Part shown: positions 9,813 to 19,667 of the stretch, in pieces | How positions within the stretch are numbered: position 1 is the stretch's first letter | Layout of the letters: each line of letters opens with the position of its first letter | Assembly (NCBI RefSeq): GCF_000287055.2 | Contig: NZ_AJYQ02000097.1 | Location: forward strand, 1-64,000 | Reading direction: 5' to 3' | Origin: Vibrio genomosp. F10 str. ZF-129 | Lineage (GTDB): Bacteria > Pseudomonadota > Gammaproteobacteria > Enterobacterales > Vibrionaceae | DNA: 64,000 nt | Made by a program: the position numbers and the translations under genes | Notes under the pieces: generated by a model | Database searches by the model: none | What the model saw: the letters and a program-made list of their open reading frames with translations, nothing else | What the model was told of the DNA's origin: nothing

Positions 9813-10553
9813 ATGTTAGATTTACAAGGATACGAAGCCTCAATATTAAAAGGGGCCGTTTTAACTATCGAAGTCGCCATTCTATCGCTCATCCTAGCTA
9901 TGGTACTGGGTATGCTCGGCGCTTTAGCCAAATTAGCCCCATATCGTTGGGCAAGGGCAATCGCGACTCTCTACACCACAGTCATTCGTGGAATTCCTGA
10001 TTTAGTACTCATGATGCTTATCTTTTTTGGTGGGCAAATCTTATTGAATAATAGTCTCTACTCGACCAATGAATGGATTAACGAATGGTTTACCTCGTCT
10101 AATCCAGATCACGAGTGGACAGCGTATTTACCTGATTACATCGATGTCAGTCCTTTTGTCGCCGGGGTGTTAACCATCGGGTTTATTTTCGGTGCTTACA
10201 TGGCTGAAACCTTCCGCGGCGCAATTATGGCGGTCGATAAAGGTGAGATGGAAGCGGCAAAAGCCTATGGAATGAGTGGTCCTCTGGCGTTTCGACGCAT
10301 CTTGCTTCCACAAATGATTCGTCACGCGTTACCAGGGTTTGGTAATAACTGGTTGGTTTTGCTTAAAACCACGGCTCTGGTTTCAATCATTGGGCTTGAG
10401 GACATGGTCCGAGTCAGTTCATTAGCTGCGGGTTCAACGAAAATGCCTTTTACTTTTTATATGACGGTTGCTGTGATTTTCCTATTCTTTACGAGTGTAT
10501 CAACGGGGTTACTTAAGTTGGTCGAGCGTAAATTCAGCATTCATGCGAGGTAG
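9813..10553 (+). CDS. artQ: Arginine ABC transporter, permease ArtQ
   Basis: Inner-membrane permease of the HisQ/ArtQ type, 246 residues with about five membrane spans. The coupling helix has the EAA signature EAAKAYGMSGPLAFRRILLP, which contacts the ATPase. It forms a heterodimeric channel with the next gene product. Its stop codon abuts the start of artM, showing translational coupling. The 98 bases after artI contain no terminator. Confidence 0.87.
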   Translation: MLDLQGYEASILKGAVLTIEVAILSLILAMVLGMLGALAKLAPYRWARAIATLYTTVIRGIPDLVLMMLIFFGGQILLNNSLYSTNEWINEWFTSSNPDHEWTAYLPDYIDVSPFVAGVLTIGFIFGAYMAETFRGAIMAVDKGEMEAAKAYGMSGPLAFRRILLPQMIRHALPGFGNNWLVLLKTTALVSIIGLEDMVRVSSLAAGSTKMPFTFYMTVAVIFLFFTSVSTGLLKLVERKFSIHAR

Positions 10554-11234
10554 ATGATGGATTTCTCTTTACTGATTGATAGCTTTCCTATCTATCTTCA
10601 TGGTTTGTGGACAACAACCTGGCTTGTCTCTTGCGCTTTAGTGCTAGGTTTAGCCATCGCCATCCCTTTAGCGATAGCCCGAAACAGCCCTAATTACTTT
10701 TGGAATGCGCCAGCCTGGACATTCATCTACTTTTTTCGTGGCACACCGCTGTTAGTGCAGCTCTATTTGATTTATTACGGTATGGACCAGTTTTTCCCAG
10801 TGAAGGATACATTGTGGGAAAACGCGTGGTTTTGCGCGCTCGTCGCGTTTGTCCTCAACACGTCAGCGTACACGGCGGAAATTGTACGTGGTGCGATTAA
10901 CGGTTTGCCGAAGGGTGAAGTGGAAGCCGCAAAAGCGTATGGAATGAGCATGTCGAAAACATATCGTCGAATCATTCTGCCGAGCGCATTGCGTCGCGCA
11001 CTTCCTGCCTACAGTAACGAAGTGATCTTCATGCTTCACGGCAGTGCAGTGGCAGGTATTGTGACTATTATGGACTTAACCGGTGCAGCCCGTCTCGTTA
11101 ATGCTCGTTACTACGCCCCGTTTGAATCGTTCTTGGCCGCAGGACTATTTTACATGGGCTTGACGTTTATTATTCTGTGGTGCTTTAAACATGCTGAGAA
11201 ACGTTTTCTAGCGTACCTTAGACCACTTAGCTAG
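10554..11234 (+). CDS. artM: Arginine ABC transporter, permease ArtM
   Basis: Second inner-membrane permease of the importer, 226 residues. It has the FRGTPLLVQLYLIYYG block typical of HisM/ArtM and the EAA loop EAAKAYGMSMSKTYRRIILP. The start (ATGATGGAT) immediately follows the artQ stop. It is last in the operon; a terminator-like hairpin with GCTTCT/AGAAGC arms follows at about 11300-11325. Confidence 0.87.
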   Translation: MMDFSLLIDSFPIYLHGLWTTTWLVSCALVLGLAIAIPLAIARNSPNYFWNAPAWTFIYFFRGTPLLVQLYLIYYGMDQFFPVKDTLWENAWFCALVAFVLNTSAYTAEIVRGAINGLPKGEVEAAKAYGMSMSKTYRRIILPSALRRALPAYSNEVIFMLHGSAVAGIVTIMDLTGAARLVNARYYAPFESFLAAGLFYMGLTFIILWCFKHAEKRFLAYLRPLS

Positions 11235-11297
11235 TGCTTTAAGCCATTTTGCTACTCTTCTAGATGATTCGTTCATGGCAACTAGCGAAACGAGAAA

Positions 11298-11327
11298 CAG
11301 GCTTCTAAGAAGAAGCCTGTTTTATTT
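11298..11327 (+). terminator. Intrinsic terminator after artM
   Basis: AACAGGCTTCT, a short loop, then AGAAGCCTGTTTTATTTTT: a 10-11 bp stem followed by a T-rich tail. The symmetric A/T flanks could also serve xthA on the minus strand. Confidence 0.8.
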
Positions 11328-11364
11328 TTGGTACTCAATTTCTTGGCACTCAATGCACAAAGTA

Positions 11365-12174
11365 CTAAAAAGAAAAGGTTGACCATATGGGCGCATGGTC
11401 TGACGGTTTTTCAATACCTCGCAGCTCGTAATCAATGCCAGCGTCGATGCATTGAGCGGCCAGTGAAGGCGTAGCTAAGACAACATCAATGCGTAACCCT
11501 CGATTGTCGTCAAAGCCACGGGAGCGGTAGTCAAACCACGAGTATTGGTCATCGACGGTTGGGTGCAAGTTTCTAAAGGTATCCTCAAGGCCCCATTGCT
11601 GCAGAGTCGCTAACCATTCACGTTCGATGGGTTGGAATGAACACTTACCTGTTTTCAACCAACGCTTTTTGTTTGGCTCCCCAATGCCGATATCAGCATC
11701 AATCGGGCTAATGTTAATATCGCCCATCACCACCAGTTTTTCATCATTACTGTGGTTAACATTAAGGTAAGTCATTAAATCTTTGTAAAACTGCTCTTTA
11801 TAAGGGAATTTAGTTTCGTGAGCAATATTGTCGCCTTGTGGGAAGTAGCCGTTAAGCACGGTTACAGGTTCACCCTTGTCATTTTCAACGGTAACCATAA
11901 TCATGCGCTTTTGATGGTCTTCCGTGTCGGTTGGGAATCCATACGTGACTGAAATAGGCTCTTTTTTACACAACATGGCCACGCCATAGTGTGCTTTTTG
12001 TCCGTGAAAATAGACGTGATAACCCATGGCTTCAACCGCTTCAAGGGGGAATGCATCATTGTGAACCTTGATTTCTTGTAGGCCTATAACATCCGGCTGG
12101 TGTTTGTCGATAACGGCTTGTAATTGATGTAAACGAGCACGAAGGCCATTGATATTAAAGCTGATGATTTTCAT
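11365..12174 (-). CDS. xthA: Exodeoxyribonuclease III
   Basis: Cytoplasmic AP endonuclease and 3'-to-5' exonuclease of base-excision repair, 269 residues. Metal-site and catalytic motifs of the EEP family are present: [14 protein letters not shown] (Asn7), GLQEIKV (Glu34), [10 protein letters not shown] and [10 protein letters not shown] (catalytic His near the end). Length matches E. coli ExoIII (268). It is a single-gene unit convergent with artM and divergent from the following chemoreceptor gene. Confidence 0.97.
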   Translation of the reverse strand: MKIISFNINGLRARLHQLQAVIDKHQPDVIGLQEIKVHNDAFPLEAVEAMGYHVYFHGQKAHYGVAMLCKKEPISVTYGFPTDTEDHQKRMIMVTVENDKGEPVTVLNGYFPQGDNIAHETKFPYKEQFYKDLMTYLNVNHSNDEKLVVMGDINISPIDADIGIGEPNKKRWLKTGKCSFQPIEREWLATLQQWGLEDTFRNLHPTVDDQYSWFDYRSRGFDDNRGLRIDVVLATPSLAAQCIDAGIDYELRGIEKPSDHAPIWSTFSF

Positions 12175-12384
12175 AAGTCATCCATATAGAAGAGGCAAAG
12201 TAGGATTCTATCACCTCTTATAATGAGGACAACGGTCAAACACATAAAATATTATGTGGTTACTGATTACAATATTAACATTTAAGTAAAGTTCTGATTG
12301 ACGGAGTAAAACAGTGTGCTTTAATTCTAATGGTCAGGACTATTTTAACCGAAATTTCATACTGTTTGCTTATAAGGATGTAAG

Positions 12385-14502
12385 ATGCGAACTCTTTCCG
12401 TACAGTGGAAAATAACCCTCTTAGCAGGTTGCTGCCTACTGATCACTTCATTATCTCTTGTCGGGTTCTCCGTTTACAACGCGATAGGGAATCAAAAGGT
12501 CATCACCGCTCAAAGTTCAACGTCGGTGATAGACAAATCTCAGCAGCTTCTTGAAACGCGCGCTCGATTGAACGCTACTGAGGTTGTTCAATTTCTCGAT
12601 GAAGCGATATACCGAGCTGAAATGCTGGCTTCAAACGCGTTATTTTTCAAACGAAATACGGAAGAAAACTTTGGTTCAAGTGAAGAATTACGTACCGCTT
12701 TGGATGAAATGGTGCGTCAATCGGTTGCTGAGTTCGATGCCATCGAAGGGGCTTATCTGGTATTCCAACCGGATCTTCTGGATGGGGAAGATGGTAATTA
12801 TGTAAACGCCGATTATGTAGGTTCCAATGACATTGGCCGATTTGCTTCTTATTGGAAAACGGCAGAAAACGGCGAAAATATCATTGCTAATGTGTTATCA
12901 GAAAAGTCCTTGGCACAAGAAAGTGAAAGTGAGCGTTTTTACTGCCCAATTGCAAGTGGTGAGATTTGTGTCTCAACACCCAGGCTCATTACCCAAGAAG
13001 ATAGAGAATTTCTTACCTCATCCATTTCTGTTCCCATTCTTGTTGACGAGGTTCCAATCGGCTTCTTTGGTATTGATCTTAAACTCGATCAACTGACTAA
13101 CGTAATCGCTGAATCCGATGCAAGTCTGTTTGAAGGACGTGGCCGATTATTTATCATCAGTTTGAATGGTTCTTTGATTGCGAGTGACGATCCGAGTCTC
13201 GTGATTGGAAGTGCGTTTCAAAGTAGTACTGTAAGTCGCGATAAAGTGACCGATCTGTTATTTGGCGGCGAGCTAACGACAAGTTGGAGTAATGATGATT
13301 CATGGCTAACGGTTTTTGCTCCAATGACGGTCGCCAATCAAACCTGGGGCGTTATTTTTGAAATGCCTCGCTCGGTGGTTGTCGCCGATGCCGTCGCGTT
13401 AGATGAAGTTCTGTCTGGCAACTTAGCGTCGAGTGTAAAAAGTGAATTATTGACGGGCGGGATATTTGTCCTGGTTGGTTTGGCTCTTATTGCTATTTTG
13501 GCGCAACGCGTTGTCAAACCAATTCGAGAAGTGGTGGTACGCCTTGATGACATTGCGTCAGGTGAGGGTGATCTTACTCAGCGTCTAAACGTTACGTCGC
13601 AAGATGAAATAGGCCAACTGGCTAAGGGTTTTAATCTCTTTTTGGAAAAACTTCAGTCAACAATCAAAGACGTGGTGGTGACAACCAATGATGTTGCCCA
13701 AACGACGGTTGAAGCCAAAAATGCGGCGATGGCAACTCGAACGAGCAGTGAATCTCAATTCAAAGAAGTGGATTTAGTCGCAACTGCATCTGAAGAGATG
13801 ACACAAACGGCGAGCATGGTGGTACAAAATGCAGAAACAGCCGTGCAAGCTGCTGCCGATGCTAATGATGCTGCGGTCACCGGACAAAAAGTGATTGAAA
13901 GCTCTCAGACTGAAATGGGTGCACTGCTCAGTAAAATGACGCAAGCCGTCCCTATTGTTGAAGAGCTGGCCGTAAATAACGCCAATATTACCGAGATATT
14001 GACGGTTATTGAGGGCATATCAGAACAAACAAACTTATTGGCTCTCAATGCTGCCATTGAAGCGGCTCGTGCCGGCGAGCAAGGGCGTGGTTTTGCCGTG
14101 GTGGCGGATGAAGTAAGAAACCTGGCTAGTCGTACTCAGGCGTCTGTTGGTGAAATTAGAGGTGTGATTGATAAAGTCCAGCGTGGAACCCAAGACGTTG
14201 TTGCAACGATCCAAGAAGGTCACCAACTTGCTCATGACTCTTCCAGTCAGGTTAATACCGCTGTTGAAGAGCTGAGTCATATCTTTGCCGCGATCGCAGC
14301 GATTAATGATATGAATAGCCAAATTGTTAGAGCGGCAGAAGAGCAGCAAACGGTCTCGGCAGAAGTGAACCAGAGTGTGTCGAATATTAGGGATCTAAGC
14401 GCACAAATTGTTAGCCAGGCGGGTGAGTCAGAATCGATTGGTAATCAAATTAATACGTTGTCGGAGAAGCAGCAGCAGTTGGTGAGTCAATTCAAAGTTT
14501 AA
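12385..14502 (+). CDS. Methyl-accepting chemotaxis protein, dCache-type sensor
   Basis: Chemoreceptor of 705 residues. Membrane segments lie at about 10-32 and 352-372 and bracket a periplasmic region of some 320 residues. That region has double-Cache-like features (GAYLVFQPD, followed by a late [17 protein letters not shown] block). HAMP and the signalling domain follow, with the invariant tip [20 protein letters not shown]. Many Cache receptors sense amino acids, but the ligand is not predictable here. The gene stands alone between xthA and cydA and ends in a strong terminator. Confidence 0.93.
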   Translation: MRTLSVQWKITLLAGCCLLITSLSLVGFSVYNAIGNQKVITAQSSTSVIDKSQQLLETRARLNATEVVQFLDEAIYRAEMLASNALFFKRNTEENFGSSEELRTALDEMVRQSVAEFDAIEGAYLVFQPDLLDGEDGNYVNADYVGSNDIGRFASYWKTAENGENIIANVLSEKSLAQESESERFYCPIASGEICVSTPRLITQEDREFLTSSISVPILVDEVPIGFFGIDLKLDQLTNVIAESDASLFEGRGRLFIISLNGSLIASDDPSLVIGSAFQSSTVSRDKVTDLLFGGELTTSWSNDDSWLTVFAPMTVANQTWGVIFEMPRSVVVADAVALDEVLSGNLASSVKSELLTGGIFVLVGLALIAILAQRVVKPIREVVVRLDDIASGEGDLTQRLNVTSQDEIGQLAKGFNLFLEKLQSTIKDVVVTTNDVAQTTVEAKNAAMATRTSSESQFKEVDLVATASEEMTQTASMVVQNAETAVQAAADANDAAVTGQKVIESSQTEMGALLSKMTQAVPIVEELAVNNANITEILTVIEGISEQTNLLALNAAIEAARAGEQGRGFAVVADEVRNLASRTQASVGEIRGVIDKVQRGTQDVVATIQEGHQLAHDSSSQVNTAVEELSHIFAAIAAINDMNSQIVRAAEEQQTVSAEVNQSVSNIRDLSAQIVSQAGESESIGNQINTLSEKQQQLVSQFKV

Positions 14503-14532
14503 GTTCTTGGTTGAATGATCTTCCAGCGCGAT

Positions 14533-14569
14533 AAAAATCCAAGTGTCTCTCAGGCACTTGGATTTTTTT
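14533..14569 (+). terminator. Intrinsic terminator after the chemoreceptor gene
   Basis: A ten-base-pair stem, AATCCAAGTG with CACTTGGATT, is followed by seven T, 30 nt after the stop. Confidence 0.9.
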
Positions 14570-15043
14570 ATGAATGCTTCTTAAGGCCAGGTCGTGATGT
14601 CTAAATGGAAAGGTGAGAGGAAAGAACACACCCTAATAAGTAAGAACGAAATTTTTTTTAGTGAACGGCATTAGGGCTTTGAACTGCCTATCATTGACGT
14701 CGCTCCGCTTCCAGTGACCTCAAATAGTTTGGTTATTTTGAGGTTTTTGTTCACACACTCTGTTACAAATGACAATTCCACTCAAATATTTTTTAGAGCT
14801 GTAAAATAAATATTCCTTAATTTACAGCTTCTAAGTCTTTTCTTGGCAATCAATCTCACAATATACTCAAATTATTTTGAATTTTTTAACATTCAGGAGT
14901 AGTATCGATTTGCTCTTCACCGTTACGGTGTAACACGGAATTAACAATAAAATAAACTTTGCGTAACACCCTGCGCGACCTCATTGTTCGTTAAGGGCTT
15001 TATTGCACAGAAAGTGTCACTCAGCCGACACATAGGAGTAATT
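14570..15043. other. Upstream region of cydABX
   Basis: Gap of about 475 bases with no credible gene. It contains a terminator-like hairpin (CCTCAAA arms, 14717-14748, T-rich 3' side) and an inverted repeat (14797-14829). A stretch at about 14650-14715 differs in texture from the surrounding AT-rich DNA and may be a relic. The cyd promoter must lie downstream of the hairpin; no strong -35/-10 pair could be fixed by eye. Confidence 0.5.
14797..14829. repeat. 9-bp inverted repeat upstream of cydA
   Basis: AGCTGTAAA and TTTACAGCT are perfect inverted copies separated by 15 bases. The geometry resembles an operator for a dimeric regulator. The region is about 215 nt upstream of the cydA start. 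Confidence 0.6.
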
Positions 15044-16630
15044 ATGTTGGACGTAGTTGAACTATCACGTCTCCAATTTGCAATAACAGCGATGTACCAT
15101 TTCTTATTCGTACCGTTGACTTTAGGCTTAGCGTTTTTGCTTGCCATTATGGAGTCTCTGTATGTCATGACCGACAAACAAATCTACAAGGACATGACTA
15201 AGTTCTGGGGTAAGTTATTCGGTATTAACTTTGCGTTAGGTGTAGCTACTGGCCTAACAATGGAATTTCAATTTGGTACTAACTGGTCTTATTACTCCCA
15301 TTATGTGGGTGATATTTTTGGTGCCCCTCTTGCCATTGAAGCGTTAGTCGCTTTCTTTTTAGAATCAACCTTTGTGGGGCTTTTCTTCTTTGGTTGGGAA
15401 AGGCTGTCAAAGCGTCAGCACTTAGTTGTGACTTGGCTCGTTGCGCTAGGCTCAAGCTTTTCTGCGTTGTGGATCCTCGTTGCTAATGGCTGGATGCAAA
15501 ATCCAATCGGTGCAGAGTTCAACTTTGAAACCATGCGTATGGAAATGGTCAGCTTCTCGGAAGTTGTGCTTAACCCAGTTGCTCAAGTTAAATTCGTTCA
15601 CACGGTCGCTTCTGGCTACGTGACAGGTGCGATGTTTGTTCTTGGTATCAGTTCTTACTACCTTCTGAAAGGTCGTGATGTGGCTTTTGCTCGTCGCTCT
15701 TTTGCTATCGCTGCTTCATTTGGTATGGCGGCTATCTTGTCGGTGATCATCTTAGGTGATGAGTCTGGCTACGAGCTCGGTGACGTACAAAAAGTGAAGC
15801 TTGCTGCTATCGAATCTGAATGGCACACCGAAGAAGCTCCGGCTGGTTTTACCGTTTTTGGTATTCCGAACCAGGAAACAATGGAAACGGATTACGCGGT
15901 GAAAATCCCCTACGTCATGGGCATCATCGCTACACGTTCTCTTGATACCGAAGTGACGGGCTTACGTGACCTGCGTGATGAACATATTGTGCGCATTCGT
16001 AACGGTATGGTGGCTTACGAATTGCTTGAGCGAATCCGTGAAGGCGATCGCAGTGAAGAAAACCTAGCTGCATTTGATGAGATCAAAGTGGACTTAGGCT
16101 ACGGTTTACTGCTGAAGCGATATACCGATAATGTCGTTGATGCAACTGAAGAACACATTCAAGCGGCCGCTGATGACTCTATTCCTACCGTTTGGCCGTT
16201 ATTCTGGTCATTCCGTATTATGGTTGCTTGTGGCTTTATCATGTTGTTTGTGTTTGGTGCTGCGTTTATTCAGACGTGTCGTCAAAAAATCGAACAAAAA
16301 CCGTGGATATTAAAAGCGGCTCTACTAAGTATTCCATTACCATGGATTGCAGTTGAAGCGGGTTGGTTTGTTGCTGAATATGGTCGTCAACCATGGGCTG
16401 TCGGTGAAATTTTGCCCGTAAACGTTGCGGCTTCTGCCCTAACAATGGGTGAATTGTGGACGTCACTGTTTATGATTATCGCGCTTTACACTGTCTTCTT
16501 AATTGCGGAAGTGTATCTGATGCTGAAGTTCGCTCGCAAAGGACCAAGCAGCCTAAAAACCGGCCGCTATCACTTTGAGCAGGGTGAACTATCACACGAA
16601 GAGAAACTTAACCGTCAAGTTGAAGCATAG
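15044..16630 (+). CDS. cydA: Cytochrome bd ubiquinol oxidase subunit I
   Basis: Inner-membrane subunit of the high-affinity quinol oxidase, 528 residues. It holds haems b558, b595 and d and the quinol site. His19 lies in [13 protein letters not shown], the Q-loop is present, and the [12 protein letters not shown] motif is characteristic. AGGAG at 15033-15037 fixes the ATG at 15044; an upstream in-frame start would add 20 residues unlike the family. It is followed after a 14-nt gap by cydB, then cydX. The complex supports respiration at low oxygen. Confidence 0.97.
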   Translation: MLDVVELSRLQFAITAMYHFLFVPLTLGLAFLLAIMESLYVMTDKQIYKDMTKFWGKLFGINFALGVATGLTMEFQFGTNWSYYSHYVGDIFGAPLAIEALVAFFLESTFVGLFFFGWERLSKRQHLVVTWLVALGSSFSALWILVANGWMQNPIGAEFNFETMRMEMVSFSEVVLNPVAQVKFVHTVASGYVTGAMFVLGISSYYLLKGRDVAFARRSFAIAASFGMAAILSVIILGDESGYELGDVQKVKLAAIESEWHTEEAPAGFTVFGIPNQETMETDYAVKIPYVMGIIATRSLDTEVTGLRDLRDEHIVRIRNGMVAYELLERIREGDRSEENLAAFDEIKVDLGYGLLLKRYTDNVVDATEEHIQAAADDSIPTVWPLFWSFRIMVACGFIMLFVFGAAFIQTCRQKIEQKPWILKAALLSIPLPWIAVEAGWFVAEYGRQPWAVGEILPVNVAASALTMGELWTSLFMIIALYTVFLIAEVYLMLKFARKGPSSLKTGRYHFEQGELSHEEKLNRQVEA

Positions 16631-16644
16631 CAGGGAGTAGTGAC

Positions 16645-17781
16645 ATGTTTGATTACGAAATTTTACGCTTGATTTGGTGGGTATTGATTGGCGTATTGCT
16701 CATCGGTTTTGCCATTACAGATGGCTTTGACATGGGTGTTGGCGCACTGATCCCTGTTATCGGGAAAACCGATACTGAGCGACGAGTGATGATTAATTCC
16801 ATCGCACCCCACTGGGATGGAAACCAAGTATGGCTAGTGACGGCGGGTGGCGCGTTATTTGCCGCTTGGCCACAAGTTTACGCAACGTCATTCTCAGGGT
16901 TTTACCTTGCGATGATGGTGACGCTGGCAGCGTTGTGGTTGCGACCACTCGGTTTGGATTACCGTTCAAAAATTGAAGATCCAAAGTGGCGCAAATCATG
17001 GGATATCGGTATTTCGATCAGCGGATTTGTGCCACCGATCATATTTGGTGTTGCTTTTGGTAACCTTCTACAAGGTGTTCCCTTTGAGTTCAACGATTTT
17101 ATGATGGTGACCTACCACGGTTCGTTCTTTGGCTTGCTTAACCCATTTGCATTGCTATGTGGTCTTGTTAGCTTGTCTATGATCTTGCTGCAAGGAATGA
17201 CCTGGCTGCAAATGAAGACTACCGATGAAGTGCATTCACGAGCTCGCTCTATTGCGCAAATCATGGGTTTGGTTGTTGTGGTCACGTTTGTGGCGGCAGG
17301 AGTTTGGATTCAGAATATCGAAGGCTACGTAGTGACAAGTATTATCGATACTAATGCGCCTTCTAACCCGCTAAACAAAGAAGTGATCCGAGAAGCGGGC
17401 GCTTGGATGAACAACTTTTATGCGTATCCAGCCATGTGGTTAGCGCCAATAACGGGTATCGTTGGTGCCCTGTTAGCGGTGTTGTTTGCTAAAATTGACC
17501 GAGCTGGCTTTGCATTTCTGTCTTCCAGTTTAGCGAATACGGGTATTATTCTGACGGCTGGCTTTGCCATGTTCCCGTTTGTGATGCCTTCAGATTTGCT
17601 TCCAAACCACAGTTTAACGATGTGGGATGCAACGTCGAGTGAGCTGACTCTTAACTTAATGACAGCCGTCGCATTTGTTATGGTACCTGTTATCTTGGCC
17701 TACACAACGTGGACGTACTACAAGATGTTTGGCCGTATCAATAACCAGTTTATCGAAGATAACAAAAACTCACTTTATTAA
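16645..17781 (+). CDS. cydB: Cytochrome bd ubiquinol oxidase subunit II
   Basis: Second inner-membrane subunit, 378 residues, with eight to nine predicted spans. It carries conserved blocks RLIWWVLIGVLLIGFAITDG, APHWDGNQVW and FSGFYLAMMV. It pairs with CydA. It is preceded by GGGAG and followed 12 nt later by cydX, so the three genes form one unit. Confidence 0.97.
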   Translation: MFDYEILRLIWWVLIGVLLIGFAITDGFDMGVGALIPVIGKTDTERRVMINSIAPHWDGNQVWLVTAGGALFAAWPQVYATSFSGFYLAMMVTLAALWLRPLGLDYRSKIEDPKWRKSWDIGISISGFVPPIIFGVAFGNLLQGVPFEFNDFMMVTYHGSFFGLLNPFALLCGLVSLSMILLQGMTWLQMKTTDEVHSRARSIAQIMGLVVVVTFVAAGVWIQNIEGYVVTSIIDTNAPSNPLNKEVIREAGAWMNNFYAYPAMWLAPITGIVGALLAVLFAKIDRAGFAFLSSSLANTGIILTAGFAMFPFVMPSDLLPNHSLTMWDATSSELTLNLMTAVAFVMVPVILAYTTWTYYKMFGRINNQFIEDNKNSLY

Positions 17782-17793
17782 GGAGCGTAACGT

Positions 17794-17901
17794 ATGTGGT
17801 ATTTTGCATGGATTTTAGGCATTTTACTTGCCTGTGCATTTGGCATCATTAACGCTCTTTGGTTAGAGCATTCAGAAATGATGGATAAAGATAGCGAATA
17901 A
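17794..17901 (+). CDS. cydX: Cytochrome bd oxidase small subunit CydX
   Basis: Single-span membrane micro-protein of 35 residues, beginning MWYFAWILGILLACAFGIIN and continuing ALWLEH. This matches the CydX/YbgT family, including the conserved N-terminal WYFAW and the ALWLE motif. AAGGAG lies 8 nt before the ATG. It stabilises the haem environment of CydAB in E. coli. It is followed by a terminator rather than by ybgE. Confidence 0.92.
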   Translation: MWYFAWILGILLACAFGIINALWLEHSEMMDKDSE

Positions 17902-17985
17902 CAGAGAGACCGCTTGGTTTCATTTGTAATGATGGGACATAAGTCGATACAATTTTTGCTACTAAATGATGAAATAACATCCAAG

Positions 17986-18020
17986 TTAGCGCTACCTCTT
18001 TGAGGCAGCGCTAATTTTTT
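17986..18020 (+). terminator. Intrinsic terminator of cydABX
   Basis: TTAGCGCT and AGCGCTAA arms enclose an inner CCTC/GAGG stem, and six T follow. It separates the cyd unit from ybgC-tol. Confidence 0.9.
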
Positions 18021-18103
18021 ATCTGAAAGGGAGCAAAACCATTGATAGCACTTGTACTAATAGTGATAACTTGCGTTATAGTACATCCAATATTTAATTG
18101 ACA

Positions 18104-18535
18104 ATGGGTATTACTTTGCATCCAAGTGCCTCAGTTTTTAGCTGGCCAGTCACGGTCTATTACGAAGACACAGACGCTGGGGGAGTGGTATACCATTCTA
18201 ATTATCTGAAATATTTTGAACGTGCACGAACCGAAATGCTTCGAAGTATTGGGGTCTCACAACACCGCTTACTTGAAGAGAATATCGGGTTTGTCGTGCG
18301 ACATATGGATATCGACTTTTTGCAGGGCGCCCGCCTTGATGAGCAACTCAATGTGGTTACCACCATCGCAGTAAAGAAAAAAGCATCAATGACCTTCTGT
18401 CAAGAGATCGTAAATCTCGACGGGAAGACATTGTGTAAAGCGACGGTTAAGGTAGCATGTATCGATAATGTGAAAATGAGGCCAAAAGCAATGCCTCAAT
18501 CTATAGCTTTGGAGTTAATAGAAAGTGACTGCTGA
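18104..18535 (+). CDS. ybgC: Tol-Pal system acyl-CoA thioesterase YbgC
   Basis: Hotdog-fold 4-hydroxybenzoyl-CoA thioesterase-family protein, about 143 residues. The active-site signature [24 protein letters not shown] is intact. It hydrolyses short-chain or phospholipid-linked acyl thioesters and heads the tol-pal cluster in most gammaproteobacteria. The ATG at 18104 is chosen over a TTG two codons upstream; neither has an obvious ribosome site. The 3' end overlaps tolQ by 11 nt. Confidence 0.93.
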   Translation: MGITLHPSASVFSWPVTVYYEDTDAGGVVYHSNYLKYFERARTEMLRSIGVSQHRLLEENIGFVVRHMDIDFLQGARLDEQLNVVTTIAVKKKASMTFCQEIVNLDGKTLCKATVKVACIDNVKMRPKAMPQSIALELIESDC

Positions 18536-19208
18536 TATTTCGTTTGTAGAACTGATACTAGAAGCCAGTATTCTAGTTCAATTAGTTATGTTGATTTTGC
18601 TTGGCATGTCAGTCGCTTCTTGGGCAATGATCATTAAGCGCAGTAAAATTTTGTCTCAAGCTTCTAAAGACAGCGAATCATTTGAAGATAAATTCTGGTC
18701 AGGTACGGATCTCGCGGTTCTTTATCAAGACGTTAAAAAAAGAAAAGATAATCTTTCGGGCACAGAAGAGATTTTTTATTCTGGCTTTACCGAGTTTGCT
18801 CGCCTGCGTAAATCCAATGCAGATTCACCCGCATTTATCATGGAAGGAACAGGTCGTGCGATGCGCGTAGCCGTTGCAAGAGAAGTTGATGACCTAGAGA
18901 CTAACTTGCCTTTCTTGGCTACCGTCGGTTCTATTAGTCCATACATTGGCCTATTTGGTACGGTATGGGGGATCATGCACGCCTTCATCGCATTGGGTGA
19001 GGTTAAGCAAGCAACATTGTCTATGGTTGCGCCGGGTATCGCCGAAGCACTTATTGCTACAGCAATGGGCTTATTTGCCGCGATTCCAGCTGTCATGGCA
19101 TACAACCGCTTTAGCAGTAATGTTGGTAAACTTGAGCATAACTACGCGACCTTCTCTGAAGAATTCCACAGTATTTTGCACCGCCAAGCAATGGCAGGTA
19201 GGGATTAA
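18525..19208 (+). CDS. tolQ: Tol-Pal proton channel subunit TolQ
   Basis: Inner-membrane protein of 227 residues with three spans, homologous to ExbB/MotA. With TolR it turns the proton gradient into motion of TolA. The conserved [19 protein letters not shown] and [26 protein letters not shown] helices are clear. It starts with GTG at 18525 inside the end of ybgC, indicating translational coupling. Confidence 0.97.
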   Translation: MTADISFVELILEASILVQLVMLILLGMSVASWAMIIKRSKILSQASKDSESFEDKFWSGTDLAVLYQDVKKRKDNLSGTEEIFYSGFTEFARLRKSNADSPAFIMEGTGRAMRVAVAREVDDLETNLPFLATVGSISPYIGLFGTVWGIMHAFIALGEVKQATLSMVAPGIAEALIATAMGLFAAIPAVMAYNRFSSNVGKLEHNYATFSEEFHSILHRQAMAGRD

Positions 19209-19210
19209 CC

Positions 19211-19654
19211 ATGGCGGGTTATCAACCAAAAAAACGTAAGATGACAGCGGAAATAAACGTTGTACCCTACATCGATGTTATGTTGGTTTTGCTGATCATA
19301 TTCATGGCAACCTCACCATTTGTGACGCAGGGGGTCGATGTCGAATTACCACAAACGAGCAGTGCAAAAGCCGCATCGGAACTTGCTGGTGACACCGATA
19401 GCAGCTTTATCATCGTAGAGATTGATAAAGATGGCGTCTTAGGTTTGAGCGTGAACGACGAAGAAGTTCAGCGTGGCATTTCAATGCAGGATGCGATCAT
19501 TCGAGTCAAAGCAGAACTGTCGATTAAACCTGACTCACCGGTTGCGGTCGGTGGTGATGCAGCAACACCGTATGCAGATATCGTGTTAGTGCTTGATGAA
19601 CTAAGCCGTGCAGGTATCCCTAAGGTTGGCCTGTTAACGGAATTAAGGGATTAG
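19211..19654 (+). CDS. tolR: Tol-Pal proton channel subunit TolR
   Basis: ExbD-like protein of 147 residues: a cytoplasmic tail, one membrane helix and a periplasmic domain. The helix carries the proton-accepting Asp in the INVVPYIDVMLVLLIIFM segment. The spacing after tolQ is 2 nt. It forms the stator motor with TolQ. Confidence 0.97.
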   Translation: MAGYQPKKRKMTAEINVVPYIDVMLVLLIIFMATSPFVTQGVDVELPQTSSAKAASELAGDTDSSFIIVEIDKDGVLGLSVNDEEVQRGISMQDAIIRVKAELSIKPDSPVAVGGDAATPYADIVLVLDELSRAGIPKVGLLTELRD

Positions 19655-19667
19655 ATCCGCATTACTC

